DNA from: Pseudomonas sp. NFIX28
GTDB lineage: Bacteria; Pseudomonadota; Gammaproteobacteria; Pseudomonadales; Pseudomonadaceae
Length of the DNA: 64,000 nucleotides
Reading direction: 5' to 3'
NCBI RefSeq assembly: GCF_900107395.1
Contig: NZ_FNPW01000011.1
Span: 1 to 64,000, forward strand
Shown here: positions 51,969 through 62,200 of the stretch, piece by piece
How the letters are laid out: the number at the start of each line of letters is the position of its first letter
Numbering within the stretch: position 1 is the stretch's first letter
Notes under the pieces: generated by a model
Told to the model about the DNA's origin: nothing
What the model saw: the letters and a program-made list of their open reading frames with translations, nothing else
Databases searched by the model: none
Program-made: the position numbers and the translations under genes

Positions 51969-52877
51969 TTACCAGACGTATTGCAGGCGCAGGGTCCAGG
52001 TTTCCACGTCCGGCGAGCCGGTGCGTTCGGACACGGTGTCGGAATAGGCGATCAATCCGCCGAACTGCGGCGACAGCATGAAGCCCATACTCGCCCCCAG
52101 CAGGCCGTTTTCCTGCTTGTTGTCCTGCCAGTCGCCATCGATCCGGGTTTCCCCGCCGCGGCTGTAGGTGGCATCGAGCGATGCCCACAAGGCGCGGTTG
52201 ATGGTGTAGCTGTAGTGGCCTTCGATGGCATACAGCGGCTTCTGCTCGAGCTTGCTGTCGCCGTGGTAATCGTCGTTGTCGCCGAACAGGGAGACCCAGG
52301 TGTTGATCTCCAGCCAGGTCGGGCCAAACGGCGTGCCAAAGCCGATTTCCGGCTTGAATACCCAGCGGTTGGCGCCGATGTTGATGACCCGGTCCTTGTC
52401 GTAGTCGCCGTTCGGCGTGGTGACCCACAGCGCGCCGGTGAGGAAGGTTTCCGGGGTCCAGTTGGCGAACTCCTCCTTGCTCAGCGCCGGGCCGCCGAAG
52501 ATGTTGTGCACCAGCACGATTTGCGTGTCGCCCATGCCACCGTTGTGCTTGGTGCCATCGAAAAACCGCGCGTTGTCGAACGAGGCGGAAACGTCGGCGT
52601 AGGGCTGCAGGATCTGGATCGCGCTGTTGCGCCCGTCCACCGAGAAGGAACGGGCGAAACGGGCGATATACAGGTTGGCATCCAGCGACAGCCCATCCAG
52701 CGGCAGCGCGGTGTCGATCGGCGTGTTGGTGTGGATGCGGTTGTAATAACCGAACGCCATGTTCAGGTCGGTGGGCAGGTTCTGCCAGTCGCGGGCATTG
52801 TCGGCTACCCCGAGCAGGGGCGTGATGGCCAGCGTCAGCGCAGTACAGCGGGCTTTACAGGAAAGGGACGAACCCAT
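51969..52877 (-). CDS. Outer-membrane channel/transporter (phenol-degradation MetA-type), first copy
   Basis: This 302-residue protein has an N-terminal signal and a beta-barrel pattern of alternating strands (LNMAFGYYNRIHTNT, GANRWVFKPEIGFGTPFGPT, LYAIEGHYSYTINRALWASL) ending in an aromatic strand, LRLQYVW. It matches the MetA-pathway outer-membrane family often annotated as transporter. It lies between the second DUF1254 gene and moxR with gaps of 35 and 9 bases. A second related channel opens the operon. Confidence 0.8.
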   Translation of the reverse strand: MGSSLSCKARCTALTLAITPLLGVADNARDWQNLPTDLNMAFGYYNRIHTNTPIDTALPLDGLSLDANLYIARFARSFSVDGRNSAIQILQPYADVSASFDNARFFDGTKHNGGMGDTQIVLVHNIFGGPALSKEEFANWTPETFLTGALWVTTPNGDYDKDRVINIGANRWVFKPEIGFGTPFGPTWLEINTWVSLFGDNDDYHGDSKLEQKPLYAIEGHYSYTINRALWASLDATYSRGGETRIDGDWQDNKQENGLLGASMGFMLSPQFGGLIAYSDTVSERTGSPDVETWTLRLQYVW

Positions 52878-52912
52878 CGCATGGCTCCTTCAATCTGCTG
52901 GTGGGCAGAACT

Positions 52913-54319
52913 TCATTGCTGCGCGACCGGCGTCAGCAAGGGCATCTTCCATTGGCCGTTACTCACCTGCGGCCGTGGCAGATAAATACGCAGCACCCCG
53001 TAGAACGGTCCGTCCGGGGCCGGCAGCCAGTTGCTTTGCAGGGCCTCGGCCGGGGCCTGGTGCTGCACATAGAGGGTCAGGCCGCCGTCGGCATCGCGCT
53101 TGAGCCGCGGCAACATGTGGGAGTTGATCAGGTAGCGGTTCAGCGGGTTGTCCACCAGCAGCTTGTTCTTGCCGTCGTACAGGGTCAGCGACCAGAAGGC
53201 GTCGGCCGGGGGCAGGGCGTCCTTGGCGAAATGCAGGGTGTAGGCGTGTTTTGCGGCATCCACCGGGTGGCCCTGGTTGTCGACGAAGTAGCCGATGTAA
53301 TTGGCCTCGTCCGCCGAGTTGCCGAAGATCCCCATGTTGGCGCCGGCATAGCGGTACAGGTAATTGTTCCGCAGGTGCGCGCGGTCACCGAACAGGTCGC
53401 CGCTGCTGACCCGGTGAGTGTCGACCTGGTCTTTCTTGAACGCCGCGAACTCGGCCTTGCCGTCGGCGATTCCGTGTTCCAGGGCCTGGCGCTGTTCGGC
53501 ACTGAGGGCGCTGGCCTGGAACGGCTGGCCGGCGCCGACGCCGATTTTCGCAAAGCGTGCCAGCAGCGGTTTCTCCGCCTCCTGGGCCGGGGCGAAGGCC
53601 AGCATGAAATTCAGGTAGCGGAACAGCTCGGGGCTGTCGCTCATGTGCGCGACGGGTTTCGGCCAGTCGATCGGCGCCACGGCCGCGGGCGGCGGTTGCT
53701 TGAGGTACTGGCTCAGCGGTTCGACCTTGTAGCCTTGCTGGATGCGCTTGACCTGCTCCAGGTCCTGCCCGTCGTACAGTTGGGTGCGGTACAGGGCATA
53801 GGCGATGGCGGTCTCGCTGTTGACCACGCGTTCGATGCCGGCCGGCGCCTGGCCGTTCCAGTCGGGCCCGGCGATCATGAAGCGGCCGCCCTGGTTGCCG
53901 CTGGTGCGGGTGCCCAGGTAGGCGAAGTTCTGCGTGTAGAGATCGATCAGTTGCACCGAGTAGTAACGCTCCTTCTCGATGGCCGGCAGGGTCAGGATCA
54001 CCGGCTCGCGGCGCAAGTCGAGCCAGACGAAGGAGTAGGGCGTGTCCGAGTTGGGGGTGACGAAGGCCGTGTCCCGGGGGGTGAAGACCTGGGCGGTGTT
54101 GCCGATGCTGTTGAACCCGGCCTTGAAGTTCGGGCCCTGGCTGTCCACGGCCTGGGTGTAGAGGGTCTTGTACATCTCCACCACGGGGAAGCCGTAGAGG
54201 TAGGCCTGCTTGGCAATCGCCCGGGCTTCATCCGGCGTAGCGCTGAACCCGGCCCAGGCGCTGTTGCAAAGTAGTAGCGAGCAGGCCAATAGCAGGCGGA
54301 TCGGTGTGTCCCTGTTCAT
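52913..54319 (-). CDS. DUF1254/DUF1214 secreted protein
   Basis: This 468-residue protein has a signal peptide (LLLACSLLLCNSAWA). The DUF1254 N-terminal domain (AYLYGFPVVEMYKTLY, NTAQVFTPRDTAFVTPNSD, PYSFVWLDLR) and the DUF1214 C-terminal domain (AFWSLTLYDGKNKLLVDN, LPAPDGPFYGVLRIYLP) follow. These proteins occur in pairs near sulfatases or porins and are of unknown activity. It is a paralogue of the next gene upstream. Confidence 0.88.
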   Translation of the reverse strand: MNRDTPIRLLLACSLLLCNSAWAGFSATPDEARAIAKQAYLYGFPVVEMYKTLYTQAVDSQGPNFKAGFNSIGNTAQVFTPRDTAFVTPNSDTPYSFVWLDLRREPVILTLPAIEKERYYSVQLIDLYTQNFAYLGTRTSGNQGGRFMIAGPDWNGQAPAGIERVVNSETAIAYALYRTQLYDGQDLEQVKRIQQGYKVEPLSQYLKQPPPAAVAPIDWPKPVAHMSDSPELFRYLNFMLAFAPAQEAEKPLLARFAKIGVGAGQPFQASALSAEQRQALEHGIADGKAEFAAFKKDQVDTHRVSSGDLFGDRAHLRNNYLYRYAGANMGIFGNSADEANYIGYFVDNQGHPVDAAKHAYTLHFAKDALPPADAFWSLTLYDGKNKLLVDNPLNRYLINSHMLPRLKRDADGGLTLYVQHQAPAEALQSNWLPAPDGPFYGVLRIYLPRPQVSNGQWKMPLLTPVAQQ

Positions 54320-54347
54320 CGTTCTGTCCTTTATATAAAGCCATGGG

Positions 54348-55811
54348 TTATTGCACGGGCGTGATGTCGTCGAGCTTCCAGCTTTTGTCGAAGTAGGCCA
54401 GGGTCGGCGCGTACAGCCGGAAGTAGCTGAACCAGTGCTTGCCTGGCAGGGTCTGCACCCAATTGCTTTCCAAGCCTTCGGGCGCCTTGGGGCCGAAGTA
54501 CAGGTCGACCGAGCCGTCGGGGTTTTTCTTCAGATCCTGGCGCGACGACAGGTCGGCCTTGCGCTGGGGGTTGTCGATCAGGCAGCGGCTGTCGATGTCG
54601 TACACCGTCATCGACCAGAATTGCTTGGCCGGTGGGTTGGCGCCGACGCGCAGGCGGTAGTTCTTGCCGCCGTCGAGCCAGTTGCCGCTGTTGTCGGTGT
54701 AGGCGCCGAGGTAGGTCTGGCCCAGGCCCGGGGTCTTCGAAACCATGCCCTTGGTATTGGTCACCGCTTCATAGAACCAGGCGCTGCGTTCCCACAACTG
54801 GTCGTAATAGGTCAAGCGCTGCGAGGGATCGGCGATGTTCAGGACCTTGTCCCATTGCCGGTCGGGCCAGTACTGGGCGTCGGGGAAACGCTTGGCGAAG
54901 GTGTTGGCCTTGGCGATCAGTTCGCCAACCTCGACGCCTTGTTCCAGGGCCTTGCGCTGGCGCTCGTTGGGGTTGAAGGGCTTGTCCTTTTCGATGCCCA
55001 GGCTGGCGAGCATGGCCATGTAGAAGCGGTCGCGCTCGTTGACCGGCTCTTTCTGGATGATCCCGTGCAGGCGCTGCCAGTAGGCCATGCCCCGTGGCTG
55101 GGTGCCGGACCAGGCCTTGCCGCCGGGCGACAACAGGCGGGTCTTGGCGGGCTCGGCACGCTGGGCGTAGGGGTACATCCTGAAGCGCTCGACCAGGGCC
55201 TTGCCCTTGGCCGGGTCCGGGTCGAGCACGCGAAAGCCCACCAGCACGTTCATGGTTTCGGACTTGGCCAGGTAATACTGACCGGCATCGTCCGGCGGTT
55301 GCTGGCCCGGTGGCAGCACCAGGTACTTGCCGCCCTTGCCCTGGTCGGGGCCGGTCTGGCCCATGTCGATGATCGCCCGTTGCCAGAAATCACCGATACC
55401 GCCGGCGGTGGGCCCGGCGGGCATCTCGATCACCAGCGGCCCGGTTTCGTTGAGGTCGACGAAACCGAGGATGTAGGGCGTGGTGGCGTTGGCGGTGATC
55501 ACTCCGAGCTTGTCTTCGTAGCTGTCGAGCACCATCAGGTCGCCGCTTTTCGCCCCCAGTTTGTCGCGAAACTCCGCCTGCCACTGCGCGTAGGACACCA
55601 GGGGCAGGGCCCAGAGGTAACTCTGGGTGGCCTGCTGGAAGTCCAGCTCGGCATAGAGTGCGGCGACGGCGTCGCGCGCCGGCAGCTCGCCCTCCATGCC
55701 GATCGCTCCCAGGCGCGTATCGCCGGCGGCGGCCTGGGCCTGGGCACCGACACCACAGCTGGCGAACAGGGCGAACAAGCTGAAACCGGTACGACGCAGC
55801 AGGGCGTGCAT
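54348..55811 (-). CDS. DUF1254/DUF1214 secreted protein, paralogue
   Basis: This 487-residue protein has a signal peptide (SLFALFASCGVGAQAQA) and the same two-domain order (LWALPLVSYAQWQAEFRDKL, then KQFWSMTVYDIDSRCLIDNP and LPGKHWFSYFRLYAP). It starts 9 bases after the first channel gene stop. The pair with the gene at 52913 probably forms a hetero-complex or handles related ligands; no catalytic residues are known for the family. Confidence 0.88.
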   Translation of the reverse strand: MHALLRRTGFSLFALFASCGVGAQAQAAAGDTRLGAIGMEGELPARDAVAALYAELDFQQATQSYLWALPLVSYAQWQAEFRDKLGAKSGDLMVLDSYEDKLGVITANATTPYILGFVDLNETGPLVIEMPAGPTAGGIGDFWQRAIIDMGQTGPDQGKGGKYLVLPPGQQPPDDAGQYYLAKSETMNVLVGFRVLDPDPAKGKALVERFRMYPYAQRAEPAKTRLLSPGGKAWSGTQPRGMAYWQRLHGIIQKEPVNERDRFYMAMLASLGIEKDKPFNPNERQRKALEQGVEVGELIAKANTFAKRFPDAQYWPDRQWDKVLNIADPSQRLTYYDQLWERSAWFYEAVTNTKGMVSKTPGLGQTYLGAYTDNSGNWLDGGKNYRLRVGANPPAKQFWSMTVYDIDSRCLIDNPQRKADLSSRQDLKKNPDGSVDLYFGPKAPEGLESNWVQTLPGKHWFSYFRLYAPTLAYFDKSWKLDDITPVQ

Positions 55812-55820
55812 AAATGCTCC

Positions 55821-56615
55821 TTATTTTCCGAAGGTGATATTGAGGCCGGCGAACAGGGTGAACTGCGGCAGGCCATCGCCCTTGCGTTCCACCGTCCACT
55901 GCGGCTCGACGAAGGCATTGAGGATGTTGCCGCCGGCTTTCCAGGCCTTGCCGATACCCAGCCCGACGGGGATGTAATGCGTGTCGTTCTTCAGGTCGAA
56001 GGTCCAGATGCCGGTGGAGCGCAGGTACCAGCCGCGGGGCAGGTTGTGGATGACGAAGGGCTGCACGGTGGCGCTTTCGACATGGGCGCGGTCATGGTCG
56101 CCGGCGAACGAGCTCTGGTACTGCACCAGCGCGCCCAGCAGCCCGCGCGGCGAGGCGTCGATGGCTACCGCGGCCAGGCCGGCCTGCCACTTGCCGGTGC
56201 CCAGCTCGTCCTGTTCGGCGGTGGGGGCGGTGATCTGCGGGCCGATGCCCAGCTGCACGCCCTCGGTCTTGAGCAGGAAGATGTCGAACAGGTTCAGGTC
56301 GCCGATCCCGGTGCTGTAGCCCTGGTGCGGATCCGGGCGGGTGCTTACCGGCAAGGTGGCGCGCAACAATTGCGGGACCGCAATGAAGTCGCCGGGAGCG
56401 ATGGGCAGGGTGCCCCGCAGCAGCAGGTCATTGGTGTGGGCGTTGCTGTCGTAGAGTCTTGGCGTGTAGTAGTCCTGAAGGTTCAGGCCCGGTGCCAGGT
56501 TCAGTGGGTTGTTGCTTTTGTTGGCGGTCTCGGCGTTATCGGCCAGCGCAGGCAGCCCGGGCAATAGCGTGATGACCACGAGCACCATAGGTGCAATGGA
56601 AGAAGCTTTTGACAT
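55821..56615 (-). CDS. Outer-membrane channel/transporter, second copy; operon start
   Basis: This 264-residue barrel protein has a signal peptide (VLVVITLLPGLPALA) and ends with the aromatic strand FTLFAGLNITFGK. I chose the ATG at 56615, which has GGGGA eight bases before it; an ATG at 56684 would add 23 residues ahead of the signal peptide. It is the first gene of the twelve-gene minus-strand operon. Same broad family as the channel at 51969. Confidence 0.8.
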   Translation of the reverse strand: MSKASSIAPMVLVVITLLPGLPALADNAETANKSNNPLNLAPGLNLQDYYTPRLYDSNAHTNDLLLRGTLPIAPGDFIAVPQLLRATLPVSTRPDPHQGYSTGIGDLNLFDIFLLKTEGVQLGIGPQITAPTAEQDELGTGKWQAGLAAVAIDASPRGLLGALVQYQSSFAGDHDRAHVESATVQPFVIHNLPRGWYLRSTGIWTFDLKNDTHYIPVGLGIGKAWKAGGNILNAFVEPQWTVERKGDGLPQFTLFAGLNITFGK

Positions 56616-57222
56616 GATTCCCCAATCCTTTGTCGGCTCAAGTCGCTCTACGGCGCTTATTGGCCGCTTACTACTGGTCTTCATGTGTCAACGGTAGGAC
56701 TTGTCTGAAGACGCTAGCAGCTAAATCCTGGATCGCCAGTCGAAAGTATTAGTTCTTCAGTCGTTGTGCGCCCTGTCACGGATGTGTGCGGCGCGCTGGA
56801 TAACCTTCGGTGCATGGGCGCCAGCAAGTTTTGCAAAGGGATGAGTTATCGCATTTTGATATTAAAGTTAAAGTTATTTCTAGAATAGAAAAAGCTATGT
56901 AAAACATATAGTTATGTGTGTTTTATGAAGTCTTTTATGTTGTATTGATTGTGAGGGGGGAACATCGCATGGCGGGTCCATGGCGCAATCGGCACTGCAC
57001 TTTCGGCGTGGCTGCTGGTCAGTCTCTGCATGCTTCGCGCTTTCCATGTCCGGCTGTGCCATGGGCGGCGCTTGCCAGGATGGGACCGTGCAAGCCAGGC
57101 GCCAGGCGCTGTAGGACAATTTGCATTGCGGGCATAGGTCGCAGGGCCGTTTCGTGTTTAACTTCGGCCTCTCGAATTTCTTTGCAACAGCTCAATCACA
57201 ACCATTTGAAAGGACGACGTTC
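56616..57222. other. 607-base divergent intergenic region
   Basis: The middle (about 56850-56950) is unusually AT-rich and should hold promoters. A possible broken small lipoprotein frame lies at 56969-57114 (see findings). No intact gene is convincing. Confidence 0.5.
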
Positions 57223-57723
57223 ATGGCTCAAGTCACTCTTAAAGGCAACCCGGTCCAGGTCAACGGCCAACTGCCACAAGTCGGCGCCAAGGCGCCTGCA
57301 TTTTCCCTGGTTGGTGCCGGCCTGGCCGACATCACCCTGAGCAGCCTTGCCGGCAAGCGCAAAGTGCTGAACATTTTCCCAAGCGTCGACACCCCGACCT
57401 GCGCCACTTCCGTGCGCAAGTTCAATGCCCAGGCCAGCGGCCTGAACAACACCGTGGTGCTGTGCATCTCGGCCGACCTGCCGTTTGCCCAGGCTCGTTT
57501 CTGCGGCGCCGAAGGCCTGGAAAACGTGCAGAACCTGTCGACCCTGCGTGGCCGCGAGTTCATCGAAAACTACGGCGTGGCCATTGCCGACGGCCCGCTG
57601 GCCGGCCTGACCGCACGCGCGGTGGTGGTGCTGGACGAGAACGACACCGTGCTGCACAGCGAGCTGGTCAAGGAAATCGCCGAAGAGCCTAACTATGACG
57701 CGGCGTTGGCCGTTCTGAAGTAA
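57223..57723 (+). CDS. tpx: Thiol peroxidase Tpx
   Basis: This 166-residue atypical 2-Cys peroxiredoxin starts at the ATG at 57223 after GAAAGGA. Peroxidatic Cys60 is in SVDTPTCATSVRKF and resolving Cys94 in ARFCGAEG, both at the family positions. It reduces hydroperoxides with thioredoxin. Length and spacing are standard and no partner gene is adjacent. Confidence 0.97.
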   Translation: MAQVTLKGNPVQVNGQLPQVGAKAPAFSLVGAGLADITLSSLAGKRKVLNIFPSVDTPTCATSVRKFNAQASGLNNTVVLCISADLPFAQARFCGAEGLENVQNLSTLRGREFIENYGVAIADGPLAGLTARAVVVLDENDTVLHSELVKEIAEEPNYDAALAVLK

Positions 57724-57742
57724 CAGGTTTTACAATTATTCA

Positions 57743-57770
57743 CGGCCTGGCCATGTCCAGGCCGTTTTTA
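57743..57770 (+). terminator. Intrinsic terminator of tpx
   Basis: CGGCCTGG-CCATGT-CCAGGCCG forms a GC-rich stem followed by TTTTTATTT, 20 bases after the tpx stop. Confidence 0.92.
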
Positions 57771-57898
57771 TTTGTGCTTCAGTGGTTTAGCCGACACTTG
57801 CAAACGTAAGTCGAAGGTAAATTGCCGGTAAAGGCGCTTTGCTAAATACCGGCCAGTGCTTATCTTTCAGCCTTCTGAAAAAGAACCCCTCGCGCCCA

Positions 57899-59227
57899 AT
57901 GGTTGATCACTCCATGCAATCCTCCGTTTCCCGCAATTCCCGTCGCTGGCTGTTCGGCCTGCTCGTCCTGTTGGCCATCGTCGGCCTGAGCTGGAAATTC
58001 TGGCCGGCCTCGACCACTCCAAAGGATGGCGCCGGGCAAAAAGCCGCTGCCGGACACACCGGTCGCAGCGGGGCGATGCGGCCGGGGTTTGGTGGCGCGA
58101 CGGGGCCGATCCCGGTGCGGGTGGCGCCGGCCACGCGCGGGGACTTCCCGCTGTATTACAAGGCGCTGGGCACCGTGACCGCGCTCAACACCATTAATGT
58201 GCGCAGCCGGGTTGCCGGCGAACTGGTGAAAATCGCCTTCGAGGAAGGGCAGATGGTCAAGGCCGGCGACCTGCTGGCGGAAATCGATCCGCGGCCCTAC
58301 CAGAACGCCTTGCTGCAGGCCGAAGGCACGCTGTTGCAGAACCAGGCCCAGCTGAAGAATGCCCAGGTGGACTACGAGCGCTATCGCGGCCTGTACGCCC
58401 AGGACAGTATCGCCAAGCAAACCCTGGACACCGCCGCGGCGCTGGTCGGCCAGTACCAGGGAACGGTCAAGACCAACCAGGCGGCGGTCAACGACGCCAA
58501 GCTCAACCTCGAATTCACCAAGATCCGCGCGCCCATCACCGGCCGCGTCGGCCTGCGCCAATTGGACGTCGGCAATCTGGTGTCGGCCAACGACACCACC
58601 GCGTTGGCGATCATCACCCAGACCCAGCCGATCAGCGTGGCGTTCACCCTACCGGAGAACAACCTGAGCACGGTGCTGGAGCGTTATCGCAGCGGCGCCA
58701 AGCTGCCGGTGGAAGCCTGGGACCGTGGCGACCAGAAGCTGCAGGCCAGCGGTGTGCTGCAAAGCCTCGACAACCAGATCGACACCACCACCGGCACCCT
58801 GAAATTCAAGGCGCGCTACGAGAACCGCGACCAGGCGCTGTTTCCCAACCAGTTCGTCAATGTGCGCGTGCTTGCCGACACCCAGAAGAATGTGGTGCTG
58901 GCGCCGTCGGCGGCGATCCAGTTCGGCACCAACGGCACCTTCGTCTATGCCCTGGACGGCGACAACAAGGTCAAGATCCGCCAACTGCAGGTCGGTGACA
59001 GCAATGGCGACGCCACCGTGATCAAGGCCGGCCTGGAAGCCGGCGACCGGGTGGTGCTGGAAGGCACCGACCGCCTCAAGGACGGCAGCGAAGTGGAAGT
59101 GGTCAACACCGCCGAGGAAGTGCCGGCCACCCCGACCGAGCACCTGCAAGGCAAGCCGGCCAGCTCGGCGAACACGCCTGCCGCGGGCCCGGCCAGCCAG
59201 ACTCCGGCGGGCAAGGTCGGCGCATGA
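57899..59227 (+). CDS. muxA: RND efflux membrane fusion protein MuxA
   Basis: This ~442-residue protein starts at ATG 57899, with an alternative ATG at 57914. It has one N-terminal membrane helix (WLFGLLVLLAIVGLSWKFW), a lipoyl half (VRSRVAGELVKIAFEEGQMV), a helical hairpin (ALLQAEGTLLQNQAQLKNAQ), the second lipoyl half (KIRAPITGRVGLRQLDVGN) and a beta-barrel domain. The Gly/Arg-rich segment after the helix and the two RND pumps behind it match MdtA/MuxA. It is the periplasmic adaptor of the pump. Confidence 0.92.
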   Translation: MVDHSMQSSVSRNSRRWLFGLLVLLAIVGLSWKFWPASTTPKDGAGQKAAAGHTGRSGAMRPGFGGATGPIPVRVAPATRGDFPLYYKALGTVTALNTINVRSRVAGELVKIAFEEGQMVKAGDLLAEIDPRPYQNALLQAEGTLLQNQAQLKNAQVDYERYRGLYAQDSIAKQTLDTAAALVGQYQGTVKTNQAAVNDAKLNLEFTKIRAPITGRVGLRQLDVGNLVSANDTTALAIITQTQPISVAFTLPENNLSTVLERYRSGAKLPVEAWDRGDQKLQASGVLQSLDNQIDTTTGTLKFKARYENRDQALFPNQFVNVRVLADTQKNVVLAPSAAIQFGTNGTFVYALDGDNKVKIRQLQVGDSNGDATVIKAGLEAGDRVVLEGTDRLKDGSEVEVVNTAEEVPATPTEHLQGKPASSANTPAAGPASQTPAGKVGA

Positions 59228-62200
59228 ATATCTCGCGGCTGTTCATCCTCCGTCCGGTAGCGACCACCCTGAGCATGCTGGCCATTGTCCTGGCCGGCCT
59301 GATCGCCTATCGCCTGTTGCCGGTCTCGGCGTTGCCCCAGGTCGACTACCCGACCATCCGGGTAATGACCCTGTACCCCGGTGCCAGCCCCGACGTGATG
59401 ACCAGCGCGGTCACCGCGCCCCTGGAGCGCCAGTTCGGACAGATGCCCGGCCTGACCCAGATGGCCTCCACCAGCTCCGGCGGCGCCTCGGTGCTGACCC
59501 TGCGCTTCAACCTCGACATCAATATGGACGTCGCCGAGCAACAGGTGCAGGCGGCGATCAACGCCGCGACCAACCTGCTGCCCACCGATCTGCCGGCGCC
59601 GCCGGTGTACAACAAGGTCAACCCGGCGGACACCCCGGTACTGACCCTGGCGATCACTTCCAAGACCATGCTGCTGCCCAAGCTCAACGACCTGGTCGAC
59701 ACGCGCATGGCGCAGAAGATCGCGCAGATCAGCGGCGTCGGCATGGTCAGCATCGCCGGCGGCCAGCGCCAGGCGGTGCGGATCAAGGTCAACCCCGAGG
59801 CCCTGGCGGCCAACGGCCTCAACCTGTCGGACGTGCGCACCCTGGTCAGCGCCTCCAACGTCAACCAGCCCAAGGGCAATTTCGACGGCCCGACGCGGGT
59901 GTCGATGCTCGACGCCAACGACCAGCTGACCTCGCCCAAGGATTACGCCGAGCTGATCCTGGCCTATAACAACGGCGCGCCGCTGCGCCTCAAGGATGTC
60001 GCGCAAATCGCCGGCGGCGCCGAGAACGAGCGGCTGGCGGCCTGGGCCAATGAAAACCAGGCGGTGCTGCTCAATATCCAGCGCCAGCCCGGGGCCAACG
60101 TGATCGAGGTGGTCGACCGGATCAAGGCGCTGCTGCCGAGCATCACCGACAACCTGCCGGCTGGCCTCGACGTCATCGTGCTCACCGACCGCACCCAGAC
60201 CATCCGCGCCTCGGTCGCCGACGTGCAACATGAACTGCTGATCGCCATCGCGCTGGTGGTGATGGTGACCTTCCTGTTCCTGCGCCGGGCCAGCGCGACG
60301 GTGATTCCGTCGATCGCCGTGCCGCTGTCGCTGATCGGCACCTTCGGCGTGATGTACCTGGCGGGCTTCTCGGTCAACAACCTGACCCTGATGGCCCTGA
60401 CCATCGCCACCGGCTTCGTGGTCGACGACGCGATCGTGATGCTGGAGAACATCTCGCGTTTCATCGAGGAGGGCGACAGCCCGATGCAGGCCGCGCTCAA
60501 GGGCGCCAGGCAGATCGGCTTCACCCTGGTATCGCTGACCCTGTCGCTGATCGCCGTTTTGATCCCGCTGCTGTTCATGGCCGACGTGGTCGGGCGGCTG
60601 TTCCGCGAGTTCGCCATCACCCTGGCGGTGGCGATCCTGATTTCCTTGGTGGTGTCCCTGACCCTGACGCCGATGATGTGCGCGCGGCTGCTCAAGCGTG
60701 AGCCCAAGGAAGAAGAGCAGGGACGCTTCTACCGCGCCAGCGGCGCCTGGATCGACTGGCTGATCGCCAGCTACGGGCGTGGCCTGCAGTGGGTGCTCAA
60801 GCATCAGCCGCTGACCCTGCTGGTGGCCGTCGGCACCCTGGCCTTGACCGTCTTCCTTTATATGGTGGTGCCCAAAGGCTTTTTCCCGGTGCAGGACACA
60901 GGGGTGATCCAGGGTATTTCCGAGGCGCCGCAGTCGGTGTCCTTCGCCGCCATGAGCCAGCGTCAGCAGGACCTGGCGAAAATCATCCTGGCCGACCCGG
61001 CGGTGCAAAGCCTGTCGTCCTATATCGGCGTCGACGGCGACAACGCCACGCTCAACAGCGGCCGGCTGCTGATCAACCTCAAGCCGCACCGCGAACGCGA
61101 CCTCAGCGCCGCCGAGGTGATTGCGCGCATCCAGCCGCAGGTCGACCAGTTGGTGGGCATCCGCCTGTTCATGCAGCCGGTGCAGGACCTGACCATCGAG
61201 GATCGGGTCAGCCGCACCCAGTACCAGTTCAGCATGTCGTCGCCGGATAACGACCTGCTGGCCCTGTGGAGCGGACGCCTGGTGGATGCCCTGGCCCAGC
61301 GGCCGGAACTCACCGATGTCGCCAGCGACCTGCAGGACAAGGGGTTGCAGGTGTACCTGGTGATCGACCGCGACGCCGCGTCGCGCATCGGCGTCTCGGT
61401 GTCGAACATCACCGACGCGCTGTACGACGCCTTTGGCCAGCGGCAGATTTCCACCATTTACACCCAGGCCAGCCAGTACCGCGTGGTGCTGCAGGCCCAG
61501 GCCGGGGAAACCATCGGCCCGCAGGCGCTGGACCAGATCTACGTGAAGACCACCGACGGCGGCCAGGTGCGGCTGTCGAGCCTGGCGCGGGTCGAGGAGC
61601 GCCAGGCGCAACTGGCCATTGCCCATATCGGCCAGTTCCCGGCGGTGATGATGTCGTTCAACCTGGCGCCCGGCGTGGCGCTGGGGCAGGCGGTGGACAT
61701 CATCGAGCAGGTGCAGAAGGACATTGGCATGCCCATCGGCGTGCAGACCCAGTTCCAGGGCGCGGCGCAGGCGTTCCAGGCTTCGCTGTCGAGCACCTTG
61801 CTGCTGATCCTGGCGGCGGTGGTGACCATGTACATCGTGCTGGGGGTGCTCTACGAGAGCTATATCCACCCGATCACCATTCTCTCCACGCTGCCGTCGG
61901 CGGCGGTGGGGGCCTTGCTGGCGCTGATCCTCAGCGGCAACGACCTGGGCATGATCGCGATCATCGGCATCATCCTGCTGATCGGCATCGTCAAGAAGAA
62001 CGCGATCATGATGATCGACTTCGCCCTCGACGCCGAACGCAACCAGGGCATGGCGCCGGAGCAGGCGATCTACCAGGCGGCGCTCCTGCGTTTCCGGCCG
62101 ATCCTGATGACCACCCTGGCCGCGCTGTTCGGCGCCGTGCCGCTGATGCTGGCCACCGGCTCCGGCGCCGAACTGCGCCAGCCCCTGGGCCTGGTGATGG

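Noticed and set aside
58945..61869. Long frame antisense to muxA/muxB
   Set aside because: His/Gln/Arg-rich shadow of conserved RND coding sequence.
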